Assembly: GCF_044542075.1 (NCBI RefSeq)
Contig: NZ_JBITTU010000007.1
Coordinates: 124,001-188,000 of the forward strand
DNA: 64,000 nt
Source: Leeuwenhoekiella sp044542075
GTDB taxonomy: Bacteria; Bacteroidota; Bacteroidia; Flavobacteriales; Flavobacteriaceae
Direction: 5' to 3'
A program made the position numbers and the translations under genes. The stretch's first letter is position 1. Every line of letters begins with the position of its first letter. Shown here piece after piece: positions 45,073 to 53,689 of the stretch. Under the pieces are notes generated by a model. That model ran no database searches and had not been told where the DNA came from. It was given only the letters and a program-made list of their open reading frames with translations.

Positions 45073-46071
45073 TTAAATTTTTACAACCATTTTACCTTTA
45101 TTCTTTCCATCAAAAAGATCTAAAAATGCTTGTGGAATATTATCGAAACCTTCAACTATTGTTTCTTCATATTCTAATTTCCCAGAAGATAACCATCCTG
45201 CAAGTTTTTGAACACCTTCAGGAAAATCTGATCTAAAATCTCCTAAAGTAAAACCACTCATAGTAACACTATTTTTGATTATAGCAGTGTTCACACGTGG
45301 TCCTGTGGGAATTTCTTTTTTATTATAATCTGCAATTGCACCACATAAAACTACGTGAGCATTTCGCGCTATATTCGCCATAACTGCGTCAAAAATAGGG
45401 CCTCCTACATTATCAAAAAATACATTTACTCCATTAGGTGCTGCTTCTGCAATAGCCGCATTCATATCTGAAGTCGTATTGTAGTTGATCGCTACATCAT
45501 ACCCAAACTTAGATTTAAGCATTTCTACTTTCTCATCACTACCGGCGACACCAATAACCTTGCACCCATTAATTTTACCTATCTGTCCTACAATGGTACC
45601 CACGGCTCCTGCAGCGCCAGTTACAACTAAGGTATCGCCTTCTTTAGGCATTCCTAGTTTCATAAGACCAAAGTAAGCCGTTAAGCCCGTCAAGCCTAAA
45701 ACACCAAGATATGCCGAAAGTGGTGCTTTATCAGGATCAACTTTACTCAAACCTTCTCCCGTAGAAGTTTGAACTTCTTTCCAGGCCAGCATTCCATTTA
45801 CAAAGTCTCCTTTTTTAAAGTTTTTATTATTAGATTCTATTACTTCAGCAATTATTCCCGAAACTATAGGTTCATTTAGTTTAAACGGTTCTATATATGA
45901 CTTTTGATCCATCATACGCCCACGTAAATAAGGGTCTACAGAAACATAGCGCGCTTCAAGTAAAATCTCATTTTGTTTTGGCGAAGGAGTATCTTCAGTT
46001 TCAAATTCAAAATCTGATATCTGAGGAGTTCCTTCTGGTCTATTTTTTAATTTTATTACTTTATTCATCAT
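45073..46071 (-). CDS. NADP-dependent oxidoreductase (MDR family, leukotriene-B4-dehydrogenase-like)
   Basis: 332 residues (an ATG three bases later is equally possible). A zinc-less medium-chain reductase: YVSVDPYLRGRM at the N-terminus, Rossmann motif VTGAAGAVGTIVGQIGK, and FDNVGGPIFDAVM are all typical of the group that reduces alpha,beta-unsaturated ketones or quinones with NADPH. A -7 element lies 21 bp upstream of the start, and a terminator follows. Single gene; substrate not predictable. Confidence 0.88.
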   Translation of the reverse strand: MMNKVIKLKNRPEGTPQISDFEFETEDTPSPKQNEILLEARYVSVDPYLRGRMMDQKSYIEPFKLNEPIVSGIIAEVIESNNKNFKKGDFVNGMLAWKEVQTSTGEGLSKVDPDKAPLSAYLGVLGLTGLTAYFGLMKLGMPKEGDTLVVTGAAGAVGTIVGQIGKINGCKVIGVAGSDEKVEMLKSKFGYDVAINYNTTSDMNAAIAEAAPNGVNVFFDNVGGPIFDAVMANIARNAHVVLCGAIADYNKKEIPTGPRVNTAIIKNSVTMSGFTLGDFRSDFPEGVQKLAGWLSSGKLEYEETIVEGFDNIPQAFLDLFDGKNKGKMVVKI

Positions 46072-46091
46072 TATGATATTTAAATAAAGTA

Positions 46092-46099
46092 CAAAGTTA
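46092..46099 (-). promoter_or_regulatory. -7 element of the NADP-dependent oxidoreductase
   Basis: TAACTTTG on the minus strand, 21 bp before the ATG at 46071. Fits TAnnTTTG. Confidence 0.5.
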
Positions 46100-46179
46100 A
46101 ACAGGAAACATCAGCAGGTAGCGGAATCTGATTGTAAGGTTTTCTTAAAAGAAGCTAATACATTTAACACTAGCAAGCG

Positions 46180-46548
46180 TTAGTAAGAGATGCTAAGATG
46201 CTTTTTAATACTTGCAGATAGCTCTGCAGGATCAAATGGTTTTGATATAAAATCTGCTACTCCCATAAGAAAGGTACGTGTGATAATGTGCTCTTCATAG
46301 ACAGAAGATAATACAATTATAGGAAGAACAGGATATTCGGTTTTTGCCCACTTAATTACCTTAAGTCCAGAAGTAAATGGTAAAACCAAATCTATCAAAA
46401 TCATATCATAGTTTTCCTGCCCTATTTTGATAATTGCTGAAGTACCATCTCTACATACATCAACTAGAAAACCTTCTTTTAAAAGCTTATAATTTAGAGC
46501 CGCCGCTAACATAGGATTATCTTCTACGATGAGAATTCGCTGACTCAT
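46180..46548 (-). CDS. Single-domain response regulator
   Basis: 122 residues, only a receiver: acidic pair IVEDN, phosphoacceptor Asp53 in ILIDLVLP, LSS and the lysine in SKPFDP. No output domain. It is the last of a set of three signalling genes on this strand, 171 bp after the Hpt-type protein, with the hybrid kinase first. It may be the final acceptor of the phosphorelay. An inverted repeat GTTAAT/ATTAAC (46570-46587) lies 21 bp upstream. Confidence 0.92.
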   Translation of the reverse strand: MSQRILIVEDNPMLAAALNYKLLKEGFLVDVCRDGTSAIIKIGQENYDMILIDLVLPFTSGLKVIKWAKTEYPVLPIIVLSSVYEEHIITRTFLMGVADFISKPFDPAELSASIKKHLSISY

Positions 46549-46719
46549 TATATTGAACCGTTTTTAAAAGTTAATGCAGATATTAACGGCTAATTTAAAA
46601 CTATTATTTAGTTAATCAATAGTTCATCTTATACTATAGCGGAGCGCCAATAGTCACTAACGATACAATTTAAAATATGGGGTGCTGTTTTTTATTAAAT
46701 CACTAAAAGAAATTCAACT

Positions 46720-47448
46720 TTACTCAGATAAAGTAGGGAAATCTTTATCTATACCTATAATTATTTTAGTGGTTTCAACTTTCAATTTTTCAACTAAGAT
46801 ATCTATTTCTTTGGGAGTGGCAACATGAGCGATTTTATCACAAACCTCACTTCCTCTTACGTTCTCTAACATTTCAAAAGAAGGTTTAATATTATGCGCT
46901 ATTTCTCTAACAGACTCTAAGTCTAAAATTTTCAATTTTGTTTCCATCTCCTCAAGGCGTACGGTAACAGAATCCTTAAAAATTTTTAGACTTTCTAAAA
47001 TAAATTCAAGATCGTTATCTGATAAATTTTTGAGATAATTTAAAGAAAATGCAGGCTCTGTATATAATCTATTATCACTCATATTGTTAAGAAGACTCCT
47101 AACTTTTAAAATATCTTCTTCTAAAAATCCTTTACTCAATACGCCATAAACGTGCGTATCTGTATATATTTTATCCTTAGAATCTGAAATGATTAAAGCG
47201 CTACCACAATAGTTGAGCTGGTCATTTAAATATTTTAGAGTCTGTAAAGCTCCTAAAGGTTTAATGTGTTCTTCAATGATGATGAGGTCTGGCAACTCAC
47301 TTTGTTTAATAAACTGAATTGCCCCCATACCTGTTGTAAAGTTTGTTATGGAAGCTTCAGATGAACGAATAATAGAACTGAAAGCAGTTTGAGACTTCAA
47401 ATTTGAGTCTATAAAAATAATATGTTTTTTACGAGTACGCACAGCCAT
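46720..47448 (-). CDS. Pseudo-receiver-Hpt protein
   Basis: 242 residues. Residues 8-120 align as a receiver but the phosphoacceptor is Glu60 (LIIIEEHIKP) instead of Asp, and the usual acidic pair is reduced to one Asp (FIDSN). The switch lysine remains in LSKGF. Residues about 140-235 form an Hpt-like helical bundle with His185 in EIAHNIKPSFEML, the expected phosphate carrier. It lies 22 bp after the hybrid kinase, so it likely passes phosphate from that kinase to the stand-alone receiver. The Glu in place of Asp may mimic a phosphorylated state. Confidence 0.82.
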   Translation of the reverse strand: MAVRTRKKHIIFIDSNLKSQTAFSSIIRSSEASITNFTTGMGAIQFIKQSELPDLIIIEEHIKPLGALQTLKYLNDQLNYCGSALIISDSKDKIYTDTHVYGVLSKGFLEEDILKVRSLLNNMSDNRLYTEPAFSLNYLKNLSDNDLEFILESLKIFKDSVTVRLEEMETKLKILDLESVREIAHNIKPSFEMLENVRGSEVCDKIAHVATPKEIDILVEKLKVETTKIIIGIDKDFPTLSE

Positions 47449-47470
47449 TAAAGTCTCTTATTATATAGTA

Positions 47471-50400
47471 TTAAGCAATTGATTTACAATCTGCTGATTT
47501 GTCTTTTTCTACAAGAAATTGTAAAATACATTTCTTTAAATCCTCAAGGACTACCGGTTTAGATACATAATCATCCATCCCATTATCAAGGCAGCGCTCC
47601 CGCTCTCCCTTTATAGCTCTAGCCGTAAGTGCAATAATGGGTACTCTTCTACTATTATTTTCTAAGAGTCTAATTTCTTCAGTAGCTTCAAAACCACTTA
47701 GTATAGGCATTTGTATATCCATTAAAATAAAATCTATAGAAGCATTATTTTTAAAAGCTTCAACCGCCTGAGAACCATCATCTACTTCTATAAGCTTAGC
47801 TTGTGGGAGAATCTTACGAATTATCGTACGGGTTAAGAATTTATTTACAGGATTGTCTTCTGCAATTAGTACCGTTGGACATAGTGTTGCTAAATCTATA
47901 TTTTCTACAGTTTCAAATACGGTAGGAATAGGCGCAACTGGATTTTCAAGATCATCTAAAAATTCAAATAATTGATGCCTTTGAACTGGTTTTACCATCT
48001 TACTAATAATACCCAGCTCTTCACTCCTACTATTTATTTGCTGGTCTTCTCCACTACTGTGTAACAATAAGACCGGTAGCTTTTCTTTTGGGATTTTTAG
48101 TTCTTTACGCATATGACAAACCAGATCTATCCCATTTATATATGGCATATGATAATCTATAATTGCAAGATCATAATCAATGTCACCCTCTAGAATTTCT
48201 AGGGCATCAATACCATTTTCTACTAGAGTTGTTTTAATATTTCTAGTACTTAACATCTCTCTTAAAATAATCCGGTTATTTTGATTATCATCTATGATTA
48301 AAACACGCTTTAATGAGATATCTTCAAGAATATTTTGGGTTAAGTAAGGTTCGTTTGCAAAATTAACTGTAAAAGAAAAAGTTGTACCAAAGCCTAATTC
48401 ACTGGTAACATCAAGTTTACTCCCCATCAACTCCAGCAAGCGATTGCTTATAGTAAGGCCCAATCCTGTACCACCATATTTTCTTGTGGTGGAAGCATCT
48501 TCCTGATCAAAAGCTTTAAATATTTTCTGAAGATTTTGGGGCGCAATACCTATACCTGTATCCCGAATTGAAAATTTATAAGTCATTTTCTGACTTTTTT
48601 CATCAGCTCCCAGCTGCTCTATTTTAAGTTCTATTTCTCCCTTGTGTGTAAACTTTACAGCATTACTTAATAAATTAATAAGTATCTGACGCAGGCGCAA
48701 ACCGTCTGCCATTATATATTGATCAAGGTCACCGGGAATATTTAGAAGTACCTCAATATTCTTCTCGTGTGCCTGTTGTTTAATCATTTCTACAGACCTG
48801 CCACAAAGGTCACTTAGATATACGTGTTCTTCGCTAATTTCTAGCTTACCAGCCTCTATTTTAGAAAAGTCAAGAATATCGTTTATGAGATCAAGTAGTG
48901 AGACAGCAGAAGTATATACAGTCTCCATATACTTACTTTGATTCTCATTTAAATCTGTCTGCATTAATATATCTGTAAAGCCTATTACACCATTAAGCGG
49001 TGTGCGTATCTCGTGACTCATGTTTGCCAAAAATTCAGACTTAGATCTATTTGCATTTTCAGCCCGCGTTTTTGCTTTAAGCAGCGAAGCTTCCATAGCT
49101 TTTAGATTAGATATATCTGAAGCTACACCTAGATATCCTTTGATCTCACCTTTCTCATTTTTTATCGCAGTAACCACTAAATGGACCTGAAGCTCAGAAC
49201 CATCTTTTCTAACATAGGTCCAGTCACTAGCTTCAAGATCATTTTTACCTAATTTATGCGTAAACACTTTATGAGTAGCTACTGGCTCTCCGTATAATTC
49301 TTCAAGTTGAATAGCATAATCAAGCATTTCTTCTTTGAGGTGAAATACACTGGGTGTCATTTTATCTACAACATCTTCTGCTTTATAACCCAGTAAATTC
49401 TCTGCTCCTTTATTAAATTTTCGTATTACATGATTTAAATCTGTCTCAATTATTATTACTTGAGTAGTTGAATCTAATACGGCTCTAAGATCAAGTAAGC
49501 TTTTTTCAAGCGCGATTTTTGCATTAATCTCATCGGTCATATCAACTACATGACCTATGAGTGAAGAAACTTCTCCACGCTCATTTTTAAGACCTGAAAC
49601 CGTTAAATAACAATGTACGATATGGCCATTTTTATGAATGTATCTTTTCTTTATTTGATACGAATCAATCTGATGTTTAATGATTTTTGAAAACTCGTGT
49701 ATATCGTTATCTCTATCGTCGGAATGCGTAATTTCTTCAATACGATACTTTACTATTTCGTCTTTAGTATAACCCAGCATAGCGGCGAGATTATTATTTA
49801 CATTACGCCAGCGACCACGTAAATCTACTAACGCCATACCATTAGGAGAGAATTCAAAAACACGCTTAAATCGCGTTGCATTTTCTAAAGATTTACGTTC
49901 TAATCTTTTTTTATTAGTAATATCTTCTACCTGAGTAATAATTAAATTATCACTACCATTTTTTACGAGCGAGCAATTAAGATTACACCATATTGAATGC
50001 CCCTTAAAATGATAGCACTCGACTTCTATATTGTAATTATCTACATTCCCTTCTAGCAGGTCCTTTCTGTGTTGAACGGCTAAATCAAGAAAATCTGGCT
50101 TGATAACGTCTTTAAATGTGTATTTAAGAATATCAGGATCAGATACATGCTCTAAACCAAAAATCTTACGAGCAACAGGATTAACCATTTCAAGTTGACT
50201 TTTGCCATTAACTAAGACGATTCCTAATGAAGAATTTTCAAAAACATTTTTAAATCTGAGCTCAGCTTCGTTTTTTTCTAACTCTTGAATCTTACGGTCG
50301 TTAATATCCTGAAATGCACCGTAAACACGAATGCATTTACCTTCCCACATTTCTGCTTTACCCATACTACGCACCCACTTTTCTGTGCCATCATCGAGTA

Positions 50401-51109
50401 CTATAATAAGTTCAGCATCATATGGCGTACCATTTTCGGTACACTCTGTAAATAATTTAATAATTAAATCTCTACTCCACCCTTCTTTAAAAAAATTAAT
50501 TGCGGTTTCAATATTTGGCTCATATTCTTCAGTTAATCCGTGAATTTCTTTAGTGACTTTTGTCCAGGTTATAGTGTTGTTCACGAGATCTACATCCCAG
50601 CCACCTACAGTAGCTAATTCATTTGTCTCTTGATAAATTTCATTAAATTTTCTAAGTCTTTTAATTTTACGCGAAAATTCTGTATTTGAAATTTGGCTTT
50701 CTTTCTTACCTACAAACTTTAAGATAAGATGTGAGTTACCCATAGCATCTTTATGAATAAAATGCTTAACCTCACAGTTAAGTAATTCTCCATCGCGGGT
50801 AAGAAGAGCAGACAAACATTTTTCCTCTGGAAGCTTTTTACCTGTTATAATAAGATTTGAAAAATTTTCTATTTTATGGCGACCTTCATTACCCACACAT
50901 TGCCACCACAAATCAGCCAAATCTTCTGAAGCGGGCTCCTTATAATCTAATTGGGTCCAGATAGATTGCGCAACTAAAAATTCTTTAGACTTTGTAAGAT
51001 TTGAATAATAATACCCAAGATTCATCTCACTTGTGAGCCAAGAAAGTAATTCTGGATTTTCACAAATGATACGATGGAAATCTTGATTTAGAGTTGATGC
51101 TTTAGACAT
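47471..51109 (-). CDS. Hybrid histidine kinase with multiple PAS domains and two receivers
   Basis: 1212 residues. At least four PAS domains (about 160-275, 280-400, 405-530, 540-665), preceded by a PAS-like N-terminal part, feed HisKA with His699 in NMSHEIRTPLNG, an HATPase (about 800-915, DTGIGI, GGTGLGLTI), receiver 1 (Asp985 in AIIDYHMP) and receiver 2 (Asp1131 in LMDIQMP). No membrane helix is visible, so it senses a cytoplasmic signal. The Hpt protein and a lone receiver follow on the same strand. A -7 element lies 69 bp upstream. Confidence 0.95.
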   Translation of the reverse strand: MSKASTLNQDFHRIICENPELLSWLTSEMNLGYYYSNLTKSKEFLVAQSIWTQLDYKEPASEDLADLWWQCVGNEGRHKIENFSNLIITGKKLPEEKCLSALLTRDGELLNCEVKHFIHKDAMGNSHLILKFVGKKESQISNTEFSRKIKRLRKFNEIYQETNELATVGGWDVDLVNNTITWTKVTKEIHGLTEEYEPNIETAINFFKEGWSRDLIIKLFTECTENGTPYDAELIIVLDDGTEKWVRSMGKAEMWEGKCIRVYGAFQDINDRKIQELEKNEAELRFKNVFENSSLGIVLVNGKSQLEMVNPVARKIFGLEHVSDPDILKYTFKDVIKPDFLDLAVQHRKDLLEGNVDNYNIEVECYHFKGHSIWCNLNCSLVKNGSDNLIITQVEDITNKKRLERKSLENATRFKRVFEFSPNGMALVDLRGRWRNVNNNLAAMLGYTKDEIVKYRIEEITHSDDRDNDIHEFSKIIKHQIDSYQIKKRYIHKNGHIVHCYLTVSGLKNERGEVSSLIGHVVDMTDEINAKIALEKSLLDLRAVLDSTTQVIIIETDLNHVIRKFNKGAENLLGYKAEDVVDKMTPSVFHLKEEMLDYAIQLEELYGEPVATHKVFTHKLGKNDLEASDWTYVRKDGSELQVHLVVTAIKNEKGEIKGYLGVASDISNLKAMEASLLKAKTRAENANRSKSEFLANMSHEIRTPLNGVIGFTDILMQTDLNENQSKYMETVYTSAVSLLDLINDILDFSKIEAGKLEISEEHVYLSDLCGRSVEMIKQQAHEKNIEVLLNIPGDLDQYIMADGLRLRQILINLLSNAVKFTHKGEIELKIEQLGADEKSQKMTYKFSIRDTGIGIAPQNLQKIFKAFDQEDASTTRKYGGTGLGLTISNRLLELMGSKLDVTSELGFGTTFSFTVNFANEPYLTQNILEDISLKRVLIIDDNQNNRIILREMLSTRNIKTTLVENGIDALEILEGDIDYDLAIIDYHMPYINGIDLVCHMRKELKIPKEKLPVLLLHSSGEDQQINSRSEELGIISKMVKPVQRHQLFEFLDDLENPVAPIPTVFETVENIDLATLCPTVLIAEDNPVNKFLTRTIIRKILPQAKLIEVDDGSQAVEAFKNNASIDFILMDIQMPILSGFEATEEIRLLENNSRRVPIIALTARAIKGERERCLDNGMDDYVSKPVVLEDLKKCILQFLVEKDKSADCKSIA

Positions 51110-51177
51110 TGTCTAAAATATTAGATATTAAGTTGGTTTTGAGTTTAAAACAAAGGGTTAGAAACTCACGGGTAAAT

Positions 51178-51185
51178 CAAATGTA
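51178..51185 (-). promoter_or_regulatory. -7 element of the hybrid kinase
   Basis: TACATTTG on the minus strand fits TAnnTTTG and lies 69 bp upstream of the ATG at 51109, leaving a leader of about 60 bases. Confidence 0.4.
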
Positions 51186-51309
51186 TGACATTTGAACTTA
51201 AATATAAGCTCTTTAACGACAATATCTGTAAATTAATGACTTTTTAATCTAATAAAAAGTTAATTCCTATAAATTATTTAAATAGATATTTTATGATTTA
51301 TAAATATAT

Positions 51310-52548
51310 TTAACTAATAAAGCCCCGAGAACCTGAGGCTGTTTTGATTAGCTCAATAGTTCTTGATAAATTTAGTTGAGCTTCTACTCTATGAGAAACA
51401 AAAATTATCGCTGTTTTACCAGATTGCATTATTTTATTTAATAGTTCTACAACTCGTGCTGCACCTGCTCTATCTAGTGACCCTGTGGGTTCATCTAAAA
51501 TTAATAAAGGCGGTTGCTTGATCATTGCTCGTGCAATTAAAACCATTCGTTTGTGAGCTTCATCAAGATCTCTAAAACGTATTTCTTTAAAAAATTCTAT
51601 ATTCATAAAAGATAACCAGTCTTCAGCAATCTTAATTTCTAGCGTTGTAGGTTTTTTATAAAGTCCTACGCTATCATAAAAGCCAGAAATAATCATTTCT
51701 AAGAGTGTATGCAATCCATCAAAACGCTCTGTCATTTGAGTTGTAAAAAACCCAATTTTTTGCTTGATCTCCCATACACTCTCACCGGTTCCCTTTTTTC
51801 TGTCAAAAATATACAGGTTCTTACCATAACCTTTTGTACTATCTCCACTAATCATAGAAAGCAATGTGGTTTTCCCGGCGCCATTAGGACCTTTTAAGTG
51901 CCAGGATTCTCCTTTTTTAACTTCCCATGTAATATCTTTTAAAATTGGCTTATCATCAAAATCAACAGAAACCTTCTCAAAACGAACTAATGATTGTGAT
52001 ACATCACTATAATCGTGCAAACTCTGCGGAAAATCACCTACCTGAGTTATTTCTAGTTTTTCAATTTTTCGTTTTGCTAATTGAGTTTTTTCAAATTTGC
52101 CCTTTTTGAGCAGTAAACCTTCCGTGATAAATGGCAGCACATCTTCACTACGCTTGTATAATTGTATTAATGTAGTCGTTTTAGAAAGCTGCTCTAGCTT
52201 TTCTTTAAACCATTTTACTTTATCGACATCAAGCGCATCAAACGGATTGTCAAGAATTAAAAAATCTGGATTTTGCTTTAACTGGTAATCTAAAAGCAGC
52301 TTTTTTCGCTCTCCTGTGGATTTAGTTAATAAACTATCATTCCCTTCTGTAAGTATTCTTTTTGAATGTCTATATTCCTCATCTAAATAATAGTTAAGTG
52401 TACTTTCTGAAAAAATTAAACCGGTTTCCCCCGCCTCTTTGATCAACCAGTCTAATGATGCTAATTTTATTACATCTTTTATAGATACGTTAGTTTGAGA
52501 CACATCAAGGGCATAATGTGTACGGGTTCTCGTTTTAAACTTTGTCAT
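51310..52548 (-). CDS. Two-half ABC ATPase with one degenerate half (ModF-like)
   Basis: 412 residues, no membrane helix. The N-terminal half (1-150) has no Walker A but keeps a signature-like STGERKK (77-83) and Walker B FLILD (96-100). The C-terminal half (185-405) has Walker A GPNGAGKTT (220-228), Walker B LLILDEP and the switch His386, but its signature is degraded (RDLDEAHKR, 327-334). The remaining good parts would build exactly one composite ATP site. Soluble tandem ATPases of this shape (ModF/YlmA) have unclear roles. Confidence 0.85.
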   Translation of the reverse strand: MTKFKTRTRTHYALDVSQTNVSIKDVIKLASLDWLIKEAGETGLIFSESTLNYYLDEEYRHSKRILTEGNDSLLTKSTGERKKLLLDYQLKQNPDFLILDNPFDALDVDKVKWFKEKLEQLSKTTTLIQLYKRSEDVLPFITEGLLLKKGKFEKTQLAKRKIEKLEITQVGDFPQSLHDYSDVSQSLVRFEKVSVDFDDKPILKDITWEVKKGESWHLKGPNGAGKTTLLSMISGDSTKGYGKNLYIFDRKKGTGESVWEIKQKIGFFTTQMTERFDGLHTLLEMIISGFYDSVGLYKKPTTLEIKIAEDWLSFMNIEFFKEIRFRDLDEAHKRMVLIARAMIKQPPLLILDEPTGSLDRAGAARVVELLNKIMQSGKTAIIFVSHRVEAQLNLSRTIELIKTASGSRGFIS

Positions 52549-52568
52549 AATAATTAATCAAGCTTAGG

Positions 52569-53543
52569 TTAGTCCACTTCTAATACTATTTTACCTATAT
52601 GTTCACTGCTTTCCATTAACTCGTGCGCTTTGCCGGCCTCCTCAAGTTTAAAGGTTTTATCAACAACAGCTTTTATTTTATTTTGAGATAATAAAGGCCA
52701 AATAACCTCCATTAACTCGCTAGCTATTTGAGATTTAACCGCAATACTTTGTGGCTTTAGTAAGCTACCCGAAAGTCTCAATTGTTTAGACATCAGTGTC
52801 CATAAATTAATTTGAGGCGTTAAACTTTTCATCCCATTAATGTATTGAAGTCTTCCTTTTTTTGCTAAGATGTTTAAATTTTTCTGGGTATAATCACCAC
52901 CTACCATATCTAAAATCACATCAATTTTATCATCTGCAAAAGCAGTTTCAAAATCGGTTTCCTTATAATTAATAACTTTAGCTAAATCGTGTTTTTCTAT
53001 ATAATCTAACTTGGTTTGAGAACCTACAGTGGTAAACGTGTTCATTCCTAATGCTTTTGCCATTTGCAAGCCCATTATACCTATACCGCTGGTACCGCCG
53101 TGAATAAGCAAACCTTCCCCTTTTTGTATTTCAGCTTGCTGAAATATGTTGAACCATACCGTAAAAAGTACTTCTGGCAATGAGGCTGCTTCTACAAAAC
53201 TCATTCCCTCAGGAATGGGTAAACACAATCCCGCATCTACACAAATTTCAGTAGCATAGCCGCCACCCGCAACAAGGGCACATACACGATCACCTTTTTT
53301 AAATGTTGTAACACCTTCTCCTACTTCAATGATTTCACCAGCAACTTCAAGACCGGGTATTCGAGCCGCTGCTGCATCAGAACCATAGGCGTCTGGGTTT
53401 TCGCGCGTAAGTATATCGCTGCGATTCACCCCTGCAGCTTTTATTGCTATACGTAATTCACCGCTATTGATTTTTATATCTGGCAATTCCTGAAGTTTAA
53501 GAACTTCAGGACCGCCTGCTTCTGTTATAATTATTGCTTTCAT
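52569..53543 (-). CDS. NAD(P)H:quinone oxidoreductase (zinc-less MDR family)
   Basis: 324 residues. MDR fold with VNRSDILTR at the N-terminus, GLEVAGEIIEVGEGV, CALVAGGGYAT and nucleotide motif IHGGTSGIGIMGLQMAKALG, as in PIG3-type quinone reductases. It uses NAD(P)H to reduce quinones or similar compounds. The ABC ATPase gene starts 20 bp after its stop on the same strand, so the two may be co-transcribed. The dihydrolipoyl dehydrogenase lies upstream across a strong terminator. Confidence 0.9.
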   Translation of the reverse strand: MKAIIITEAGGPEVLKLQELPDIKINSGELRIAIKAAGVNRSDILTRENPDAYGSDAAAARIPGLEVAGEIIEVGEGVTTFKKGDRVCALVAGGGYATEICVDAGLCLPIPEGMSFVEAASLPEVLFTVWFNIFQQAEIQKGEGLLIHGGTSGIGIMGLQMAKALGMNTFTTVGSQTKLDYIEKHDLAKVINYKETDFETAFADDKIDVILDMVGGDYTQKNLNILAKKGRLQYINGMKSLTPQINLWTLMSKQLRLSGSLLKPQSIAVKSQIASELMEVIWPLLSQNKIKAVVDKTFKLEEAGKAHELMESSEHIGKIVLEVD

Positions 53544-53635
53544 AATATTCAGTTTATAAAGCTAAAATTAATTATAAGCTGAGCCAAAGCGGTATATATG
53601 GTGTGAAGAGTATGCTAAAATTAAATCGTAAGCAA

Positions 53636-53676
53636 AAAAAAAAGCCTTCTCATTAATTGAGAAGGCTTTTACTATT
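53636..53676 (-). terminator. Terminator after the second dihydrolipoyl dehydrogenase
   Basis: AAAGCCTTCTCA and TGAGAAGGCTTT pair around a 6-base loop; runs of A and T on both sides allow action in either direction. Confidence 0.9.
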
Positions 53677-53689
53677 TTATACTGAAAAT

